A stretch of 38,138 nt of DNA from Lachnospiraceae bacterium. Its GTDB lineage: Bacteria; Bacillota; Clostridia; Lachnospirales; Lachnospiraceae. The DNA is taken from contig JAQUXP010000036.1 in NCBI GenBank assembly GCA_028692395.1, forward strand, positions 1 to 38,138, in the 5' to 3' direction. Below the pieces are notes generated by a model, which searched no databases, was not told the origin of the DNA, and saw only the letters and a program-made list of their open reading frames with translations. The translations under genes were made by a program, and so were the position numbers. Positions 17,255 through 25,575 of the stretch are shown in pieces (the stretch's first letter is position 1; every line of letters begins with the position of its first letter).

Positions 17255-18247
17255 ATGGCAGCAACAACAGACATTGGAATTGACCTGGGTACAGCCAGTA
17301 TTCTGGTCTACGCAAAAGGAAAAGGGATTGTTCTCAAGGAGCCATCCGTAGTTGCCTATGATAAAGATGCAGATAAAGTACGTGCCATCGGTGAGGAAGC
17401 AAGACAGATGATCGGCCGTACACCGGGTAATATTGTGGCAATTCGTCCGCTGCGTCAGGGCGTAGTATCCGATTATCTGATTACTGAACGGATGCTTCGT
17501 TATTTTATACAAAAGGCTATGGGAAGAAAGGCATTTCGTAAGCCAAGAATTTCCATATGTGTACCAAGCGGTGTGACAAATGTTGAGCGGCGTGCAGTGG
17601 AGGAAGCAACCTATCAGGCTGGAGCGAGAGATGTTACCATTATAGAAGAACCCATTGCCGCTGCGATCGGAGCAGGTGTAGATATTACAAAACCATATGG
17701 CAATATGATTGTGGATATCGGAGGTGGAACCAGTGATATCGCAGTGATTTCTCTTGGGGGAATCGTGGTTTCCAGTTCTATCCGCATTGCCGGTGATAAT
17801 TTTAATGAAGCTATTATTCGCTATGTGCGTAAGTATCACGATATGTTTATTGGTGAACAGACTGCGGAAGCTGTCAAGATTAAGATAGGAAGTGCTTATC
17901 CCTGCCTGGAGGAAGAGACGATGGAGATCAGGGGACGTAATGTAGTGACCGGACTTCCAAAAACACAGAAACTGACTTCCACGGAAATCTGCGAAGCCTT
18001 GAAAGATACGGTAAGCCAGATTGTAGATGCAGTCCATGAGGTGCTGGAGAAGACACCGCCAGAGCTTGCTGCGGATGTATCAGAACGGGGGATTATTCTG
18101 ACAGGAGGAGGAGCACTCCTTCGGGGACTGGAAGAAGCTATCCAGGCGAGGACCGGTATTAATACCATGACTGCAGAACGCCCTGAGCTTGCAGTTGTCC
18201 TTGGTACAGGAAAATACGTGGAAGTTATGGCACAGATGGAACGCTGA
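17255..18247 (+). CDS. mreB: rod shape-determining protein MreB/Mbl
   Basis: 330 residues. This actin-like ATPase polymerises under the membrane and guides lateral wall synthesis. Actin-fold motifs are phosphate 1 DIGIDLGTASILVY, connect 1/phosphate 2 MIVDIGGGTSDIAVISLGG, and the adenosine motif GIILTGGGALLRGLEEAI. AAAGGGGAG precedes the ATG. mreC and mreD do not follow; instead recD2 starts 16 bases downstream. It may therefore be one of several MreB paralogues (MreB, Mbl or MreBH), which cannot be told apart here. Confidence 0.9.
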   Translation: MAATTDIGIDLGTASILVYAKGKGIVLKEPSVVAYDKDADKVRAIGEEARQMIGRTPGNIVAIRPLRQGVVSDYLITERMLRYFIQKAMGRKAFRKPRISICVPSGVTNVERRAVEEATYQAGARDVTIIEEPIAAAIGAGVDITKPYGNMIVDIGGGTSDIAVISLGGIVVSSSIRIAGDNFNEAIIRYVRKYHDMFIGEQTAEAVKIKIGSAYPCLEEETMEIRGRNVVTGLPKTQKLTSTEICEALKDTVSQIVDAVHEVLEKTPPELAADVSERGIILTGGGALLRGLEEAIQARTGINTMTAERPELAVVLGTGKYVEVMAQMER

Positions 18248-18263
18248 CAGTAAAAGAGGAAAC

Positions 18264-20492
18264 ATGAAAGATACAGTTGAAGGATATGTGGAACATATTG
18301 TGTTCCGCAATGAAGAGAATGGATATACAGTTCTGAATCTGTCAGTAGATGGATCGGAACTGACCTGTGTAGGTGTTTTCCAGTCAATCGGTGAAGGTGA
18401 GATGATTGAGGCGGCAGGAGAATACACTTCACACAATGTATATGGACAGCAGTTTCAAGTGGAATCCTATGAGACAAAGATTCCACAGGATTCTGTGGCG
18501 ATGGAAAGATATCTGGGCTCCGGTGCTATCAAAGGCGTCGGAGCTGCTTTAGCTGCAAGAATTGTTCGGCGTTTTGGGGATGACACGCTTAAAATCATCG
18601 GTGAACAGCCAGAACGTCTGGCAGAGGTAAAAGGTATCAGCATTAAAAAAGCCAGAGAAATCGCAGTACAGCTCTCGGAAAAAGCAGAGATGCAGGATGC
18701 CATGATGTTTCTTTCCGGATATGGAATCAATCTTTCTCTTGGAATCCGGATATATAAGCAGTATGGGGACAATGTCTATAAAGTGATGCGGGAAAATCCC
18801 TATCGGATTGCCGATGATATTCCGGGAGTTGGATTCAAAACAGCCGATGAGATTGCCACTCGTGCAGGAATTTCCTTTGATTCGGAATATCGTGTGAAAA
18901 GCGGGCTGTATTATCTTCTGACCCAGACGGGAACCCAGGGACATGTCTTTCTTCCTCAGGAGGTTTTGCTGGGAAGAGCCCGGGAGCTGTTACATGTACT
19001 GCCGGAACAGATGGAAAACTATCTGACAGATATGGCCATGGATCGCAAGATTATTCTGAAGGAACAGGAGAACAGCCAGGGAGAAAAGCGAACAATCGTC
19101 TATGCCAGTCAGAACTATTATCTGGAACTGAATACGGCACGTATGCTTCATGAGCTGAATATCATCTGCGAGGAGGATCGCACACAGATCGCACATCGGC
19201 TGGAGCAGCTGGAGAAAAACAGTGACACAGAGCTGGACGAGATACAGAAGCAGGCAGTCATGGAAGCAGTATGCAGCGGACTTATGATTCTGACCGGAGG
19301 ACCAGGAACAGGAAAGACAACAACAATTAATGCGATTCTTCATTATTTTGAATCCGAAGGACTGGATATTCTCCTGGCAGCCCCTACCGGGCGTGCAGCC
19401 AAGCGTATGACAGAAGCAACCGGTTATGAAGCCTCTACGATTCACCGGCTGCTGGAATTGTCCGGGATTGTGGAAGAATCCTCTGCAAATATACATTTTG
19501 AACGAAATGAACAGAATCCGTTGGAAGCGGATGTAATTATTATAGATGAGATGTCCATGGTGGATATCAATCTGATGCATGCACTGCTGTCAGCTGTCTT
19601 ACCGGGAACAAGATTGATCCTGGTGGGGGATATGAATCAGCTTCCAAGTGTAGGACCGGGAAGTGTGCTGCGGGACATGATACGTTCGGAACGTTTCCCG
19701 GTAGTTGAGCTTACCAAGATCTTCCGGCAGGCAGCCCAGAGTGATATCGTGGTAAATGCCCATAAGATACATGCCGGTGACCATCCGGTTCTCGACAATA
19801 AAAGTATGGATTTCTTTTTTTTAAAACGATATGACGCCACCTTAATACAGCAGGTTATCCTTACACTGATTCAGAAGAAGCTTCCTAAATTTGTAGATGC
19901 CGATCCGCTGGATATTCAGGTTCTTGCACCGATGCGTAAGGGAGCATTGGGTGTGGAAAATCTGAATGTTATTCTTCAAAAATATCTGAATCCTCCTTCA
20001 AAAGACAAGCAGGAACGGGAGCATACCAATGGAATTTTCCGTGAGGGCGATAAGGTCATGCAGATAAAAAACAACTATCAGATTGAGTGGGAAGTTCGGG
20101 GAAAATATGGAATAGCAGCCGAACATGGACTGGGGGTGTTTAACGGTGATCTTGGCATTATTCGGGAAATCAATTCCTATGGGGAAGTACTTACCGTCGA
20201 ATATGATGAACATCGTTACGTAGAGTATTCCTTTAAACAGTTAGATGAGCTGGAGCTTGCATATGCTGCAACAATACATAAATCCCAGGGAAGTGAGTAT
20301 CCGGCAGTAATTATTCCGCTTCTTGGCGGTCCCCGTATGTTGATGACCAGAAACCTTCTCTACACAGCCGTGACAAGAGCAAGAAAATGTGTCACACTTG
20401 TGGGCAGTGATGTGACATTTCAGGCAATGATTGACAATCATCAGGAGGCAGCACGCTATACTACACTGGCAGAGCGGATCTGCGAATTTTAA
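18264..20492 (+). CDS. recD2: RecD2-type ATP-dependent DNA helicase
   Basis: 742 residues, standard for RecD2. The N-terminal region starts VEGYVEHIVFRNEENGYTVL and is followed by helix-hairpin-helix segments (GAIKGVGAALAARIV; PGVGFKTADEIA). The superfamily 1B helicase core has Walker A GGPGTGKTT at 345-353, Walker B IIDEMSM, motif III LVGDMNQLPSVGPG, and the C-terminal motif AATIHKSQGSEYPAVI with YTAVTRARK. It is a 5'-3' helicase acting independently of RecBC, implicated in repair and replication fork maintenance. The start at 18264 follows AGAGGA; the longer frame from 18189 overlaps mreB. Cotranscription with mreB is likely. Confidence 0.94.
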   Translation: MKDTVEGYVEHIVFRNEENGYTVLNLSVDGSELTCVGVFQSIGEGEMIEAAGEYTSHNVYGQQFQVESYETKIPQDSVAMERYLGSGAIKGVGAALAARIVRRFGDDTLKIIGEQPERLAEVKGISIKKAREIAVQLSEKAEMQDAMMFLSGYGINLSLGIRIYKQYGDNVYKVMRENPYRIADDIPGVGFKTADEIATRAGISFDSEYRVKSGLYYLLTQTGTQGHVFLPQEVLLGRARELLHVLPEQMENYLTDMAMDRKIILKEQENSQGEKRTIVYASQNYYLELNTARMLHELNIICEEDRTQIAHRLEQLEKNSDTELDEIQKQAVMEAVCSGLMILTGGPGTGKTTTINAILHYFESEGLDILLAAPTGRAAKRMTEATGYEASTIHRLLELSGIVEESSANIHFERNEQNPLEADVIIIDEMSMVDINLMHALLSAVLPGTRLILVGDMNQLPSVGPGSVLRDMIRSERFPVVELTKIFRQAAQSDIVVNAHKIHAGDHPVLDNKSMDFFFLKRYDATLIQQVILTLIQKKLPKFVDADPLDIQVLAPMRKGALGVENLNVILQKYLNPPSKDKQEREHTNGIFREGDKVMQIKNNYQIEWEVRGKYGIAAEHGLGVFNGDLGIIREINSYGEVLTVEYDEHRYVEYSFKQLDELELAYAATIHKSQGSEYPAVIIPLLGGPRMLMTRNLLYTAVTRARKCVTLVGSDVTFQAMIDNHQEAARYTTLAERICEF

Positions 20493-20566
20493 ATTCTTTT
20501 GATGTGTCAATTGTATTGAAAATTTTAAGTATTTCGGAAGAGAGCCTTTGGGGAGAAAGGTTTTAG

Positions 20567-21268
20567 ATGAAGATCATGGACGTTTTCTATCCACGAAGAT
20601 GTGCAGTTTGTGACCGGGCAATTCCTGACAGGGAATATCCGGTCTGTTTTACGTGCAGAAAACAATTGCACAGAATTACTGGAAATCGCTGTATGCGCTG
20701 CAGTAAGCCACTGGATCATGAGGAAAAAGAATATTGTATGGACTGCAGGAAGCATTCCCATGCATATGAGTGCGGCTTTGCTGCATTTCTCTACCGGGGA
20801 GAAATGCAGGAGTCATTGATGCGCTTTAAATATGGGGGAAGACAGGAATATGGATATTTTTACGCAAAGGTTCTGGCGGAAGCAGCAGGAACTTTTCTGG
20901 AAAAAGCCTGTCCGGATGTTCTACTTCCAGTGCCGATTCATCGGCTTAAGTTTTTAAAAAGAGGATATAATCAGGCGGAAATACTGGCAGATCAGCTTTC
21001 AAAGCTCTGGAAGCTTCCGGTTAATACAACCTGTCTGAAACGCATACGACACACGAAGGCCCAGAAGAATCTTTCCCCCAGGGAGCGCAGGAAGAACCTG
21101 AGAGCGGCATTTCAGATCTGCGAAGCGGTAACATGGAAATCCGTGATGCTCGTGGATGATATCTATACGACAGGAAGTACCATAGACGCAATTGCAGAAC
21201 TGTTAAAAGAGGCAGGAGTGGAAAGAGTTTATTTTGTTACCGTCTGTATCGGAATGGGAGAATCTTAG
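20567..21268 (+). CDS. comFC: ComF family phosphoribosyltransferase-like protein
   Basis: 233 residues. The N-terminus has a four-cysteine zinc finger arrangement (CAVCDRAI, CFTC, then CMRC and CMDC). The C-terminal half is a type I phosphoribosyltransferase fold: LPVPIHRLKFLKRGYNQAE and the PRPP loop VMLVDDIYTTGST. In competent bacteria ComFC helps take up single-stranded DNA; many non-competent Clostridia keep it. The ComFA helicase partner is not next to it. GGGAGAAAGG at 20551-20560 lies six bases before the ATG. Confidence 0.88.
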   Translation: MKIMDVFYPRRCAVCDRAIPDREYPVCFTCRKQLHRITGNRCMRCSKPLDHEEKEYCMDCRKHSHAYECGFAAFLYRGEMQESLMRFKYGGRQEYGYFYAKVLAEAAGTFLEKACPDVLLPVPIHRLKFLKRGYNQAEILADQLSKLWKLPVNTTCLKRIRHTKAQKNLSPRERRKNLRAAFQICEAVTWKSVMLVDDIYTTGSTIDAIAELLKEAGVERVYFVTVCIGMGES

Positions 21269-21353
21269 GTACTGTAAAGGTTGGGAAAAATGAAATTGTT
21301 TTTTCAGAAAGGGTTGTGCTATACTGGTAGAAGGAATTAAGAAACAAAGGGGT

Positions 21354-21381
21354 TTGCATAGCGTATGAATTATGTTACAAT
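21354..21381 (+). promoter_or_regulatory. promoter for the cdaA-region operon
   Basis: TTGCAT at 21354-21359 and TACAAT at 21376-21381 are separated by 16 bases. A second candidate, TTGTTT at 21296-21301 with TATACT at 21320-21325 (18 bases), lies upstream. Start from the first would be near 21388, which rules out the in-frame ATG at 21384 as gene start. Confidence 0.6.
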
Positions 21382-21419
21382 AAATGTATCTGTATGAAAA
21401 AAACTTAAAAGGAGCAGAT

Positions 21420-21848
21420 ATGATAGATGAGGAAAGAGTACGGTTGATGACGAAACTCGCCTTTTTTGAAAAAAAAGAGGAGAACAAAAGTCTGAAGATC
21501 GCCAAGTTCTACCGGAGGGATTTTATAGGTCTTGCGCTGTTGAAGAATTTTTTTGCAGCTACGATTGCCTACTGCTTTGTGTTTGCTGTGGTATGCGCAA
21601 TTGACATGGAAGATATCATGAGTACTCTGAATAATCTCGATTTTCGACCGGTAATTGTGAATACGATAATTGGCTATATCGTGTTTCTTCTGTTATATTC
21701 GTTAGTGACCTATATACTGGCATCGATTCGATACCGCAGTGCAAAGAAAAAAATCGAGCAGTATGATGAAACCCTGAGACAGCTTGAAAAGCATTACGAG
21801 AAGGAACACAGGGCTTTAAAGCAACGTACAGGAGGAACTGAAAAGTGA
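21420..21848 (+). CDS. small two-helix membrane protein, function unknown
   Basis: 142 residues; not recognised. A charged N-terminus (~1-35) is followed by two hydrophobic segments (~43-63, LALLKNFFAATIAYCFVFAVV; ~78-100, VNTIIGYIVFLLLYSLVTYIL). A C-terminal amphipathic stretch (AKKKIEQYDETLRQLEKHYEKEHRALKQ) is likely coiled coil and should lie in the cytoplasm together with the N-terminus. The ATG at 21420 follows AAAAGGAG. The stop overlaps the GTG start of the next membrane protein (GTGA), so the two are translationally coupled. It is the first gene of the run leading to cdaA; a role as membrane partner of the next protein is inference. Confidence 0.8.
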   Translation: MIDEERVRLMTKLAFFEKKEENKSLKIAKFYRRDFIGLALLKNFFAATIAYCFVFAVVCAIDMEDIMSTLNNLDFRPVIVNTIIGYIVFLLLYSLVTYILASIRYRSAKKKIEQYDETLRQLEKHYEKEHRALKQRTGGTEK

Positions 21849-23050
21849 ATGTATTAGTTGAATTAAAAGAAAAATTAAAACATATTTATGGAGAATACGG
21901 ACTTTATCTGACACCGATTTTAAAGTTTTTACTTGCTTTGTTTTTACTGCTTCAGATCAATCATATAGTGGGCTATCTGTCTATTTTGAATAATATCTTT
22001 ATTGTGTTAATACTGGCGCTGATCTGTGCAATTTTACCGTTAAATGGAACTGCACTGATATGCAGTATTGCAATTGTTGGACAGCTTTTTGGTCTTGGTA
22101 TAGAGATCGGTGCAGTAGCAGCAGCGATTTTTCTACTGCTTTATCTGCTGTATTTTAGGTTTACACCCAAAGACACACTGGCTCTGGTGCTCACACCGGT
22201 GGCGTGTGCCTGTGGTATGCCAGCAGCAGTGGCGATTGGATATGGACTGGTTGGGGGAGCATTTTCCGCTTTATCAGTATCCTGTGGAGTATTTGTCTTT
22301 TATTTTCTTCAGGTGGCTGCAACTGTTGTTGCACCGCTCAAGGCAGAAGGAAGTGCGGATATGGCAGCATCCCTCCAGGCACTTATGTCAGGCCTTTCCT
22401 CAAATAAGGAAATGATTCTTATTATACTGGCCAGTGCAGCAGTTGTAATTATCGTAGCTTTGATTCGTAATATGGATGCGGATAATATCTGGAATATTGC
22501 AATCGTAGTGGGTATGATCTGCTACATGGTAATTGTGATAGGAGGTTCTATCGTACTTGGAAGCAGCACTTCCATCATACTTGTGATTGTGGGTACTTTT
22601 GCTTCCGGGCTTGCGGCTTTCATTCTGGAGTTTTTCCTGTTCCAGGTGGATTATAAGAAAAGTGAGTACCTGCAGTTTCAAGATGACGAATATGTATATT
22701 TTGTAAAGGCAGTTCCTAAAGTGGCTGTGAAAAAAAGAACTCATCACGAGACTGTTTCCCGCAGTGCGCAGCAGAGAAATCCGCAGCAGCAAAGCGAACG
22801 GGAACAAATTAAACAGCAGCAAAGCGAACAGAAACAAGGCGTACAGAAACAAAGCGAACAGAAACAAAGGGAAGAGCAGCAAGTGATACAGGAACAGCCA
22901 GTAGAGCAGAAGGTTGAACCGTGGCCACAGATAAAGCCGCAGGAGTCTGCCACGCAGGATGAAGGACAGACAGATCTGGATCTGGAACAGGCACTTGCAG
23001 AGAGCCTGAAGGAACTACATATTGACGAAGAAAAGGGAAATAATCAGTAA
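21845..23050 (+). CDS. polytopic membrane protein with Gln-rich cytoplasmic tail, function unknown
   Basis: 401 residues; not recognised. Residues ~18-275 hold about eight or nine hydrophobic segments with few charges, including LTPVACACGMPAAVAIGYGLVGGAFSALSV, where small residues dominate. From ~276 a soluble tail begins (FQVDYKKSEYLQFQDDEYVYFVKAVPKVAVKKR) and becomes low complexity: Gln/Glu/Lys pentads and a final acidic ALAESLKELHIDEEK helix. The GTG at 21845 follows AGGAGG (21830-21835) by nine bases and overlaps the previous stop. cdaA starts 45 bases downstream. The position suggests a link to the cyclic-di-AMP synthase or its membrane environment, but nothing in the protein proves it. 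Confidence 0.8.
   Translation: MNVLVELKEKLKHIYGEYGLYLTPILKFLLALFLLLQINHIVGYLSILNNIFIVLILALICAILPLNGTALICSIAIVGQLFGLGIEIGAVAAAIFLLLYLLYFRFTPKDTLALVLTPVACACGMPAAVAIGYGLVGGAFSALSVSCGVFVFYFLQVAATVVAPLKAEGSADMAASLQALMSGLSSNKEMILIILASAAVVIIVALIRNMDADNIWNIAIVVGMICYMVIVIGGSIVLGSSTSIILVIVGTFASGLAAFILEFFLFQVDYKKSEYLQFQDDEYVYFVKAVPKVAVKKRTHHETVSRSAQQRNPQQQSEREQIKQQQSEQKQGVQKQSEQKQREEQQVIQEQPVEQKVEPWPQIKPQESATQDEGQTDLDLEQALAESLKELHIDEEKGNNQ
22786..22875 (+). repeat. six 15-bp tandem units inside the membrane protein tail
   Basis: Units of the form GAAACAAAGCGAACA follow each other from 22786 to 22875; 22846-22860 is the cleanest copy. They encode the QQSEQ/KQSEQ pentads. The unit length is a multiple of three, so gain or loss of copies would keep the frame. 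Confidence 0.7.
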
Positions 23051-23095
23051 AATCCAGCCTGTTATCATAAAAAAAATCAGAAAGGATGTGAGACT

Positions 23096-24001
23096 ATGCA
23101 GGATATTATCAATCGGATAAAGGGATTCTTTTTTACATTTTCATTTCCGAAAATGCCCAAAAACGTCGGCATCATTGATCTGATTCAGATCATTATTATT
23201 GCATGGTTTGTCTATCATCTGATTCTATGGGTAAAACATACAAAAGCCTATCAGCTGCTGAAGGGTATTCTGATGGTGGCTGTCTTTATCGTAATAGCGA
23301 ATATCCTGAATATGGATGCTATTCTTTATCTATGTAAAAGTCTCAGTGTAGCGGCCATCACTGCAGTTGTTATTATCTTTCAGCCGGAGCTGCGTCGTGT
23401 ATTAGAGCAGATCGGTGACAAAAATCTTCTGGATAATCTGAAGATTCTGGGTGGAACTACGGATGAGGAAGCGGTCAGATTCAGTGATCAGACGCTAAAT
23501 GAGATTGTTCGTGCCAGCTTTGAGATGGGAGAAGTAAAGACAGGGGCATTGATTGTCATTGAACAGAACATCTCTCTTTCAGATTATGAGAAGACGGGAA
23601 TACCGGTAGATGCCCTCCTAAGCGGGCAGCTTTTAATTAATATCTTTGAGCACAACACTCCTCTTCATGATGGGGCTGTGATTGTAAAGGGAAACCGTGT
23701 AGCAGCGGCAACCTGTTATCTGCCTCTTTCAGATAATATGGAGCTGAATAAAAATCTCGGGACAAGACACCGTGCAGGTGTGGGAATCAGCGAGATTACA
23801 GATTCCATGACTATTATTGTATCAGAGGAGACAGGCAATGTATCCTATGCTGTTGGAGGGGAACTGCGTGTGGCAGTAACACCAAGTGAGCTCAGGGAAC
23901 AGCTTCATAGGATACAGAAGCTGAGTGAAAAGAAGGAACCGAATTCCAGATTCAGACGATGGAAAGGACGGGTAAAACATGAAAAAGCTGCTGGAAAATA
24001 A
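23096..24001 (+). CDS. cdaA: membrane diadenylate cyclase CdaA
   Basis: 301 residues. Three N-terminal membrane helices (~24-46, 57-76, 80-97) are followed by a DAC (DisA_N) domain. The catalytic signatures are both present: D192-G-A in HDGAVIV and R224-H-R in GTRHRAG. It joins two ATP into cyclic di-AMP, the second messenger controlling potassium and osmolyte transport and wall homeostasis in Firmicutes. AAAGGA lies upstream of the ATG. It overlaps cdaR by 23 bases, the usual arrangement; glmM, often third in this operon, is missing here. Confidence 0.95.
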   Translation: MQDIINRIKGFFFTFSFPKMPKNVGIIDLIQIIIIAWFVYHLILWVKHTKAYQLLKGILMVAVFIVIANILNMDAILYLCKSLSVAAITAVVIIFQPELRRVLEQIGDKNLLDNLKILGGTTDEEAVRFSDQTLNEIVRASFEMGEVKTGALIVIEQNISLSDYEKTGIPVDALLSGQLLINIFEHNTPLHDGAVIVKGNRVAAATCYLPLSDNMELNKNLGTRHRAGVGISEITDSMTIIVSEETGNVSYAVGGELRVAVTPSELREQLHRIQKLSEKKEPNSRFRRWKGRVKHEKAAGK

Positions 24002-25277
24002 CCTGGGTCTTAAAATCGTTTCGCTAATTATTGCAGTTTTTCTCTGGTATATGCTGATTGAATATAATGATCCAATCATCTCCCAGTCATTTTCTGTTCC
24101 GGTTCAGGTGACCAATACTTCTTATATCGCAACAGGAAAGAAAACCTACCGGATCGATGAGGCATATCGTAATGTTACTGTGATTATTCGTGATAATAAA
24201 ACAATATTAAATGAGATTAAAGAAGATGACATTACGGCAACTGCGGATCTGACCCAGATTGTAGATATGAATACAGATCCGGTTTATGTACCAATCCATG
24301 TAACCTGTGCGGGTGTTAATTCGGCGAAGATTACACCAACGACTGCTACCATACCGGTCAGCATAGAAGATGTGGAACAGGAAACATTTCCGGTAACGGT
24401 TGATTATGGAACCACCAAACCAAATAAGGACTATGATGTGGGAACAGCTGTTTCCACACCGGAGAATATTACGATCTCAGGTCCTGCTTCTATTGTAAAT
24501 AAGATTGGAAGCATTATGGCTGAAATTGATGTGACAGACATGAGCACAGACGGAAAGGTTCCGGCAACCTTGAAGATTATTGACAAAAACGGCGATCAGG
24601 TTGGCGATGCATCTGTAGTATATTTGGGCGATCTTCCTGATGTGACGGTGGATGTAACTCTTTGGAAAAAACAATCTGCCGTGAAACTGAAAGCAGATTA
24701 CAGCGGAACACCGAAAGATGGTTATCAGGTTTCTTCTATCTCTGTTTCACCATCAGAGGTTACGGTAGCCGGTTCTGCAGCAGCACTGCAGGAACTTTCA
24801 GCCAACGCAAATACCATTACGATTCCCGCAGATAAGATCAATGTGAACAATGCCAGTGCAGATGTGGAACAGACCGTAGATCTTTCTTCTCTGCTGCCAG
24901 ACGAGATGAAGCTTACTGCTGCATCAGGGACAACAACGCTTTCTAAGAATGTCACAGTAAAAGTGGCAGTCCTTCCGAAGGGAAGCCGGGAGTATGAATA
25001 CGATGTAGAAAACGTCAAAATATTTAATCTGACAGATAAACTGGCAGTATCCTATGATCAGCCGCAGCTTTTCCTTCGCATCAAAGCGACTGATGCAGAT
25101 CTGGATGCGTTTGATGGATCCAAGATGATAGCGGCGAGCATCGATCTGAAAGATAAACAAAAGGGTGATTATACAGTCCCGGTTCAGATTATACTTCCAA
25201 CCGGATATGAGCTGGTGGAAGATGTTACAACAACGATTCATATCAACACGTTAGCGGAAGCCGAAACAAGCAATTAG
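23979..25277 (+). CDS. cdaR: CdaA regulator with YbbR domains
   Basis: 432 residues. One N-terminal membrane segment (LGLKIVSLIIAVFLWYMLI, ~7-25) is followed by an extracytoplasmic chain of about four YbbR domains, recognisable by repeated PV.V...PKDGYQV and ISGPASIVNKI-like turns. CdaR binds CdaA through the membrane and tunes c-di-AMP synthesis, probably in response to wall or cell-surface state. The start lies within cdaA (23-base overlap), so the two are translated together. An HPr-family gene begins 20 bases after its stop. Confidence 0.93.
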   Translation: MKKLLENNLGLKIVSLIIAVFLWYMLIEYNDPIISQSFSVPVQVTNTSYIATGKKTYRIDEAYRNVTVIIRDNKTILNEIKEDDITATADLTQIVDMNTDPVYVPIHVTCAGVNSAKITPTTATIPVSIEDVEQETFPVTVDYGTTKPNKDYDVGTAVSTPENITISGPASIVNKIGSIMAEIDVTDMSTDGKVPATLKIIDKNGDQVGDASVVYLGDLPDVTVDVTLWKKQSAVKLKADYSGTPKDGYQVSSISVSPSEVTVAGSAAALQELSANANTITIPADKINVNNASADVEQTVDLSSLLPDEMKLTAASGTTTLSKNVTVKVAVLPKGSREYEYDVENVKIFNLTDKLAVSYDQPQLFLRIKATDADLDAFDGSKMIAASIDLKDKQKGDYTVPVQIILPTGYELVEDVTTTIHINTLAEAETSN

Positions 25278-25297
25278 CAAGCAGGAGGAGCGTTATT

Positions 25298-25573
25298 ATG
25301 GTTAGTAAGAAAGTAAAGATTATCAACCCATCCGGTCTTCATCTCAGACCGGCAGGACTTCTTTGCAACAAGGCGATGGATTATAAATCTCTGATTACGT
25401 TCAACTATATGGAAAAAGATCATATGGGAACGGCAAATGCTAAAAGTGTTCTAAGTGTTCTTGGAGCATGCGTTAAGACAGGGGACGATATTGAGATCAT
25501 ATGTGAAGGTGAAGATGAGGAAGAAGCTCTCAGCGCACTTGTTGGTGCAGTGGAGAGCGGTTTGGGAGAATAA
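25298..25573 (+). CDS. HPr-family phosphocarrier protein
   Basis: 91 residues, a complete HPr fold. The phosphorylatable histidine is in SGLHLRPAG (H15, with R17), and the regulatory serine site is in NAKSVLSVLG (S50, equivalent to Ser46). H15 argues against Crh, which has glutamine there. HPr passes phosphate from enzyme I to sugar permeases and, when serine-phosphorylated, co-represses with CcpA. AGGAGGAG precedes the ATG. Placement between cdaR and a D-Ala-D-Ala carboxypeptidase, with no enzyme I gene beside it, is unusual; it may be a second, specialised HPr. The carboxypeptidase gene begins two bases after its stop. Confidence 0.9.
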   Translation: MVSKKVKIINPSGLHLRPAGLLCNKAMDYKSLITFNYMEKDHMGTANAKSVLSVLGACVKTGDDIEIICEGEDEEEALSALVGAVESGLGE

Positions 25574-25575
25574 AC

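Noticed and set aside
17138-18037. 299-codon minus-strand frame opposite mreB
   Set aside because: It is antisense to strongly conserved MreB motifs, is rich in Cys and His as antisense shadows often are, and has no ribosome site.
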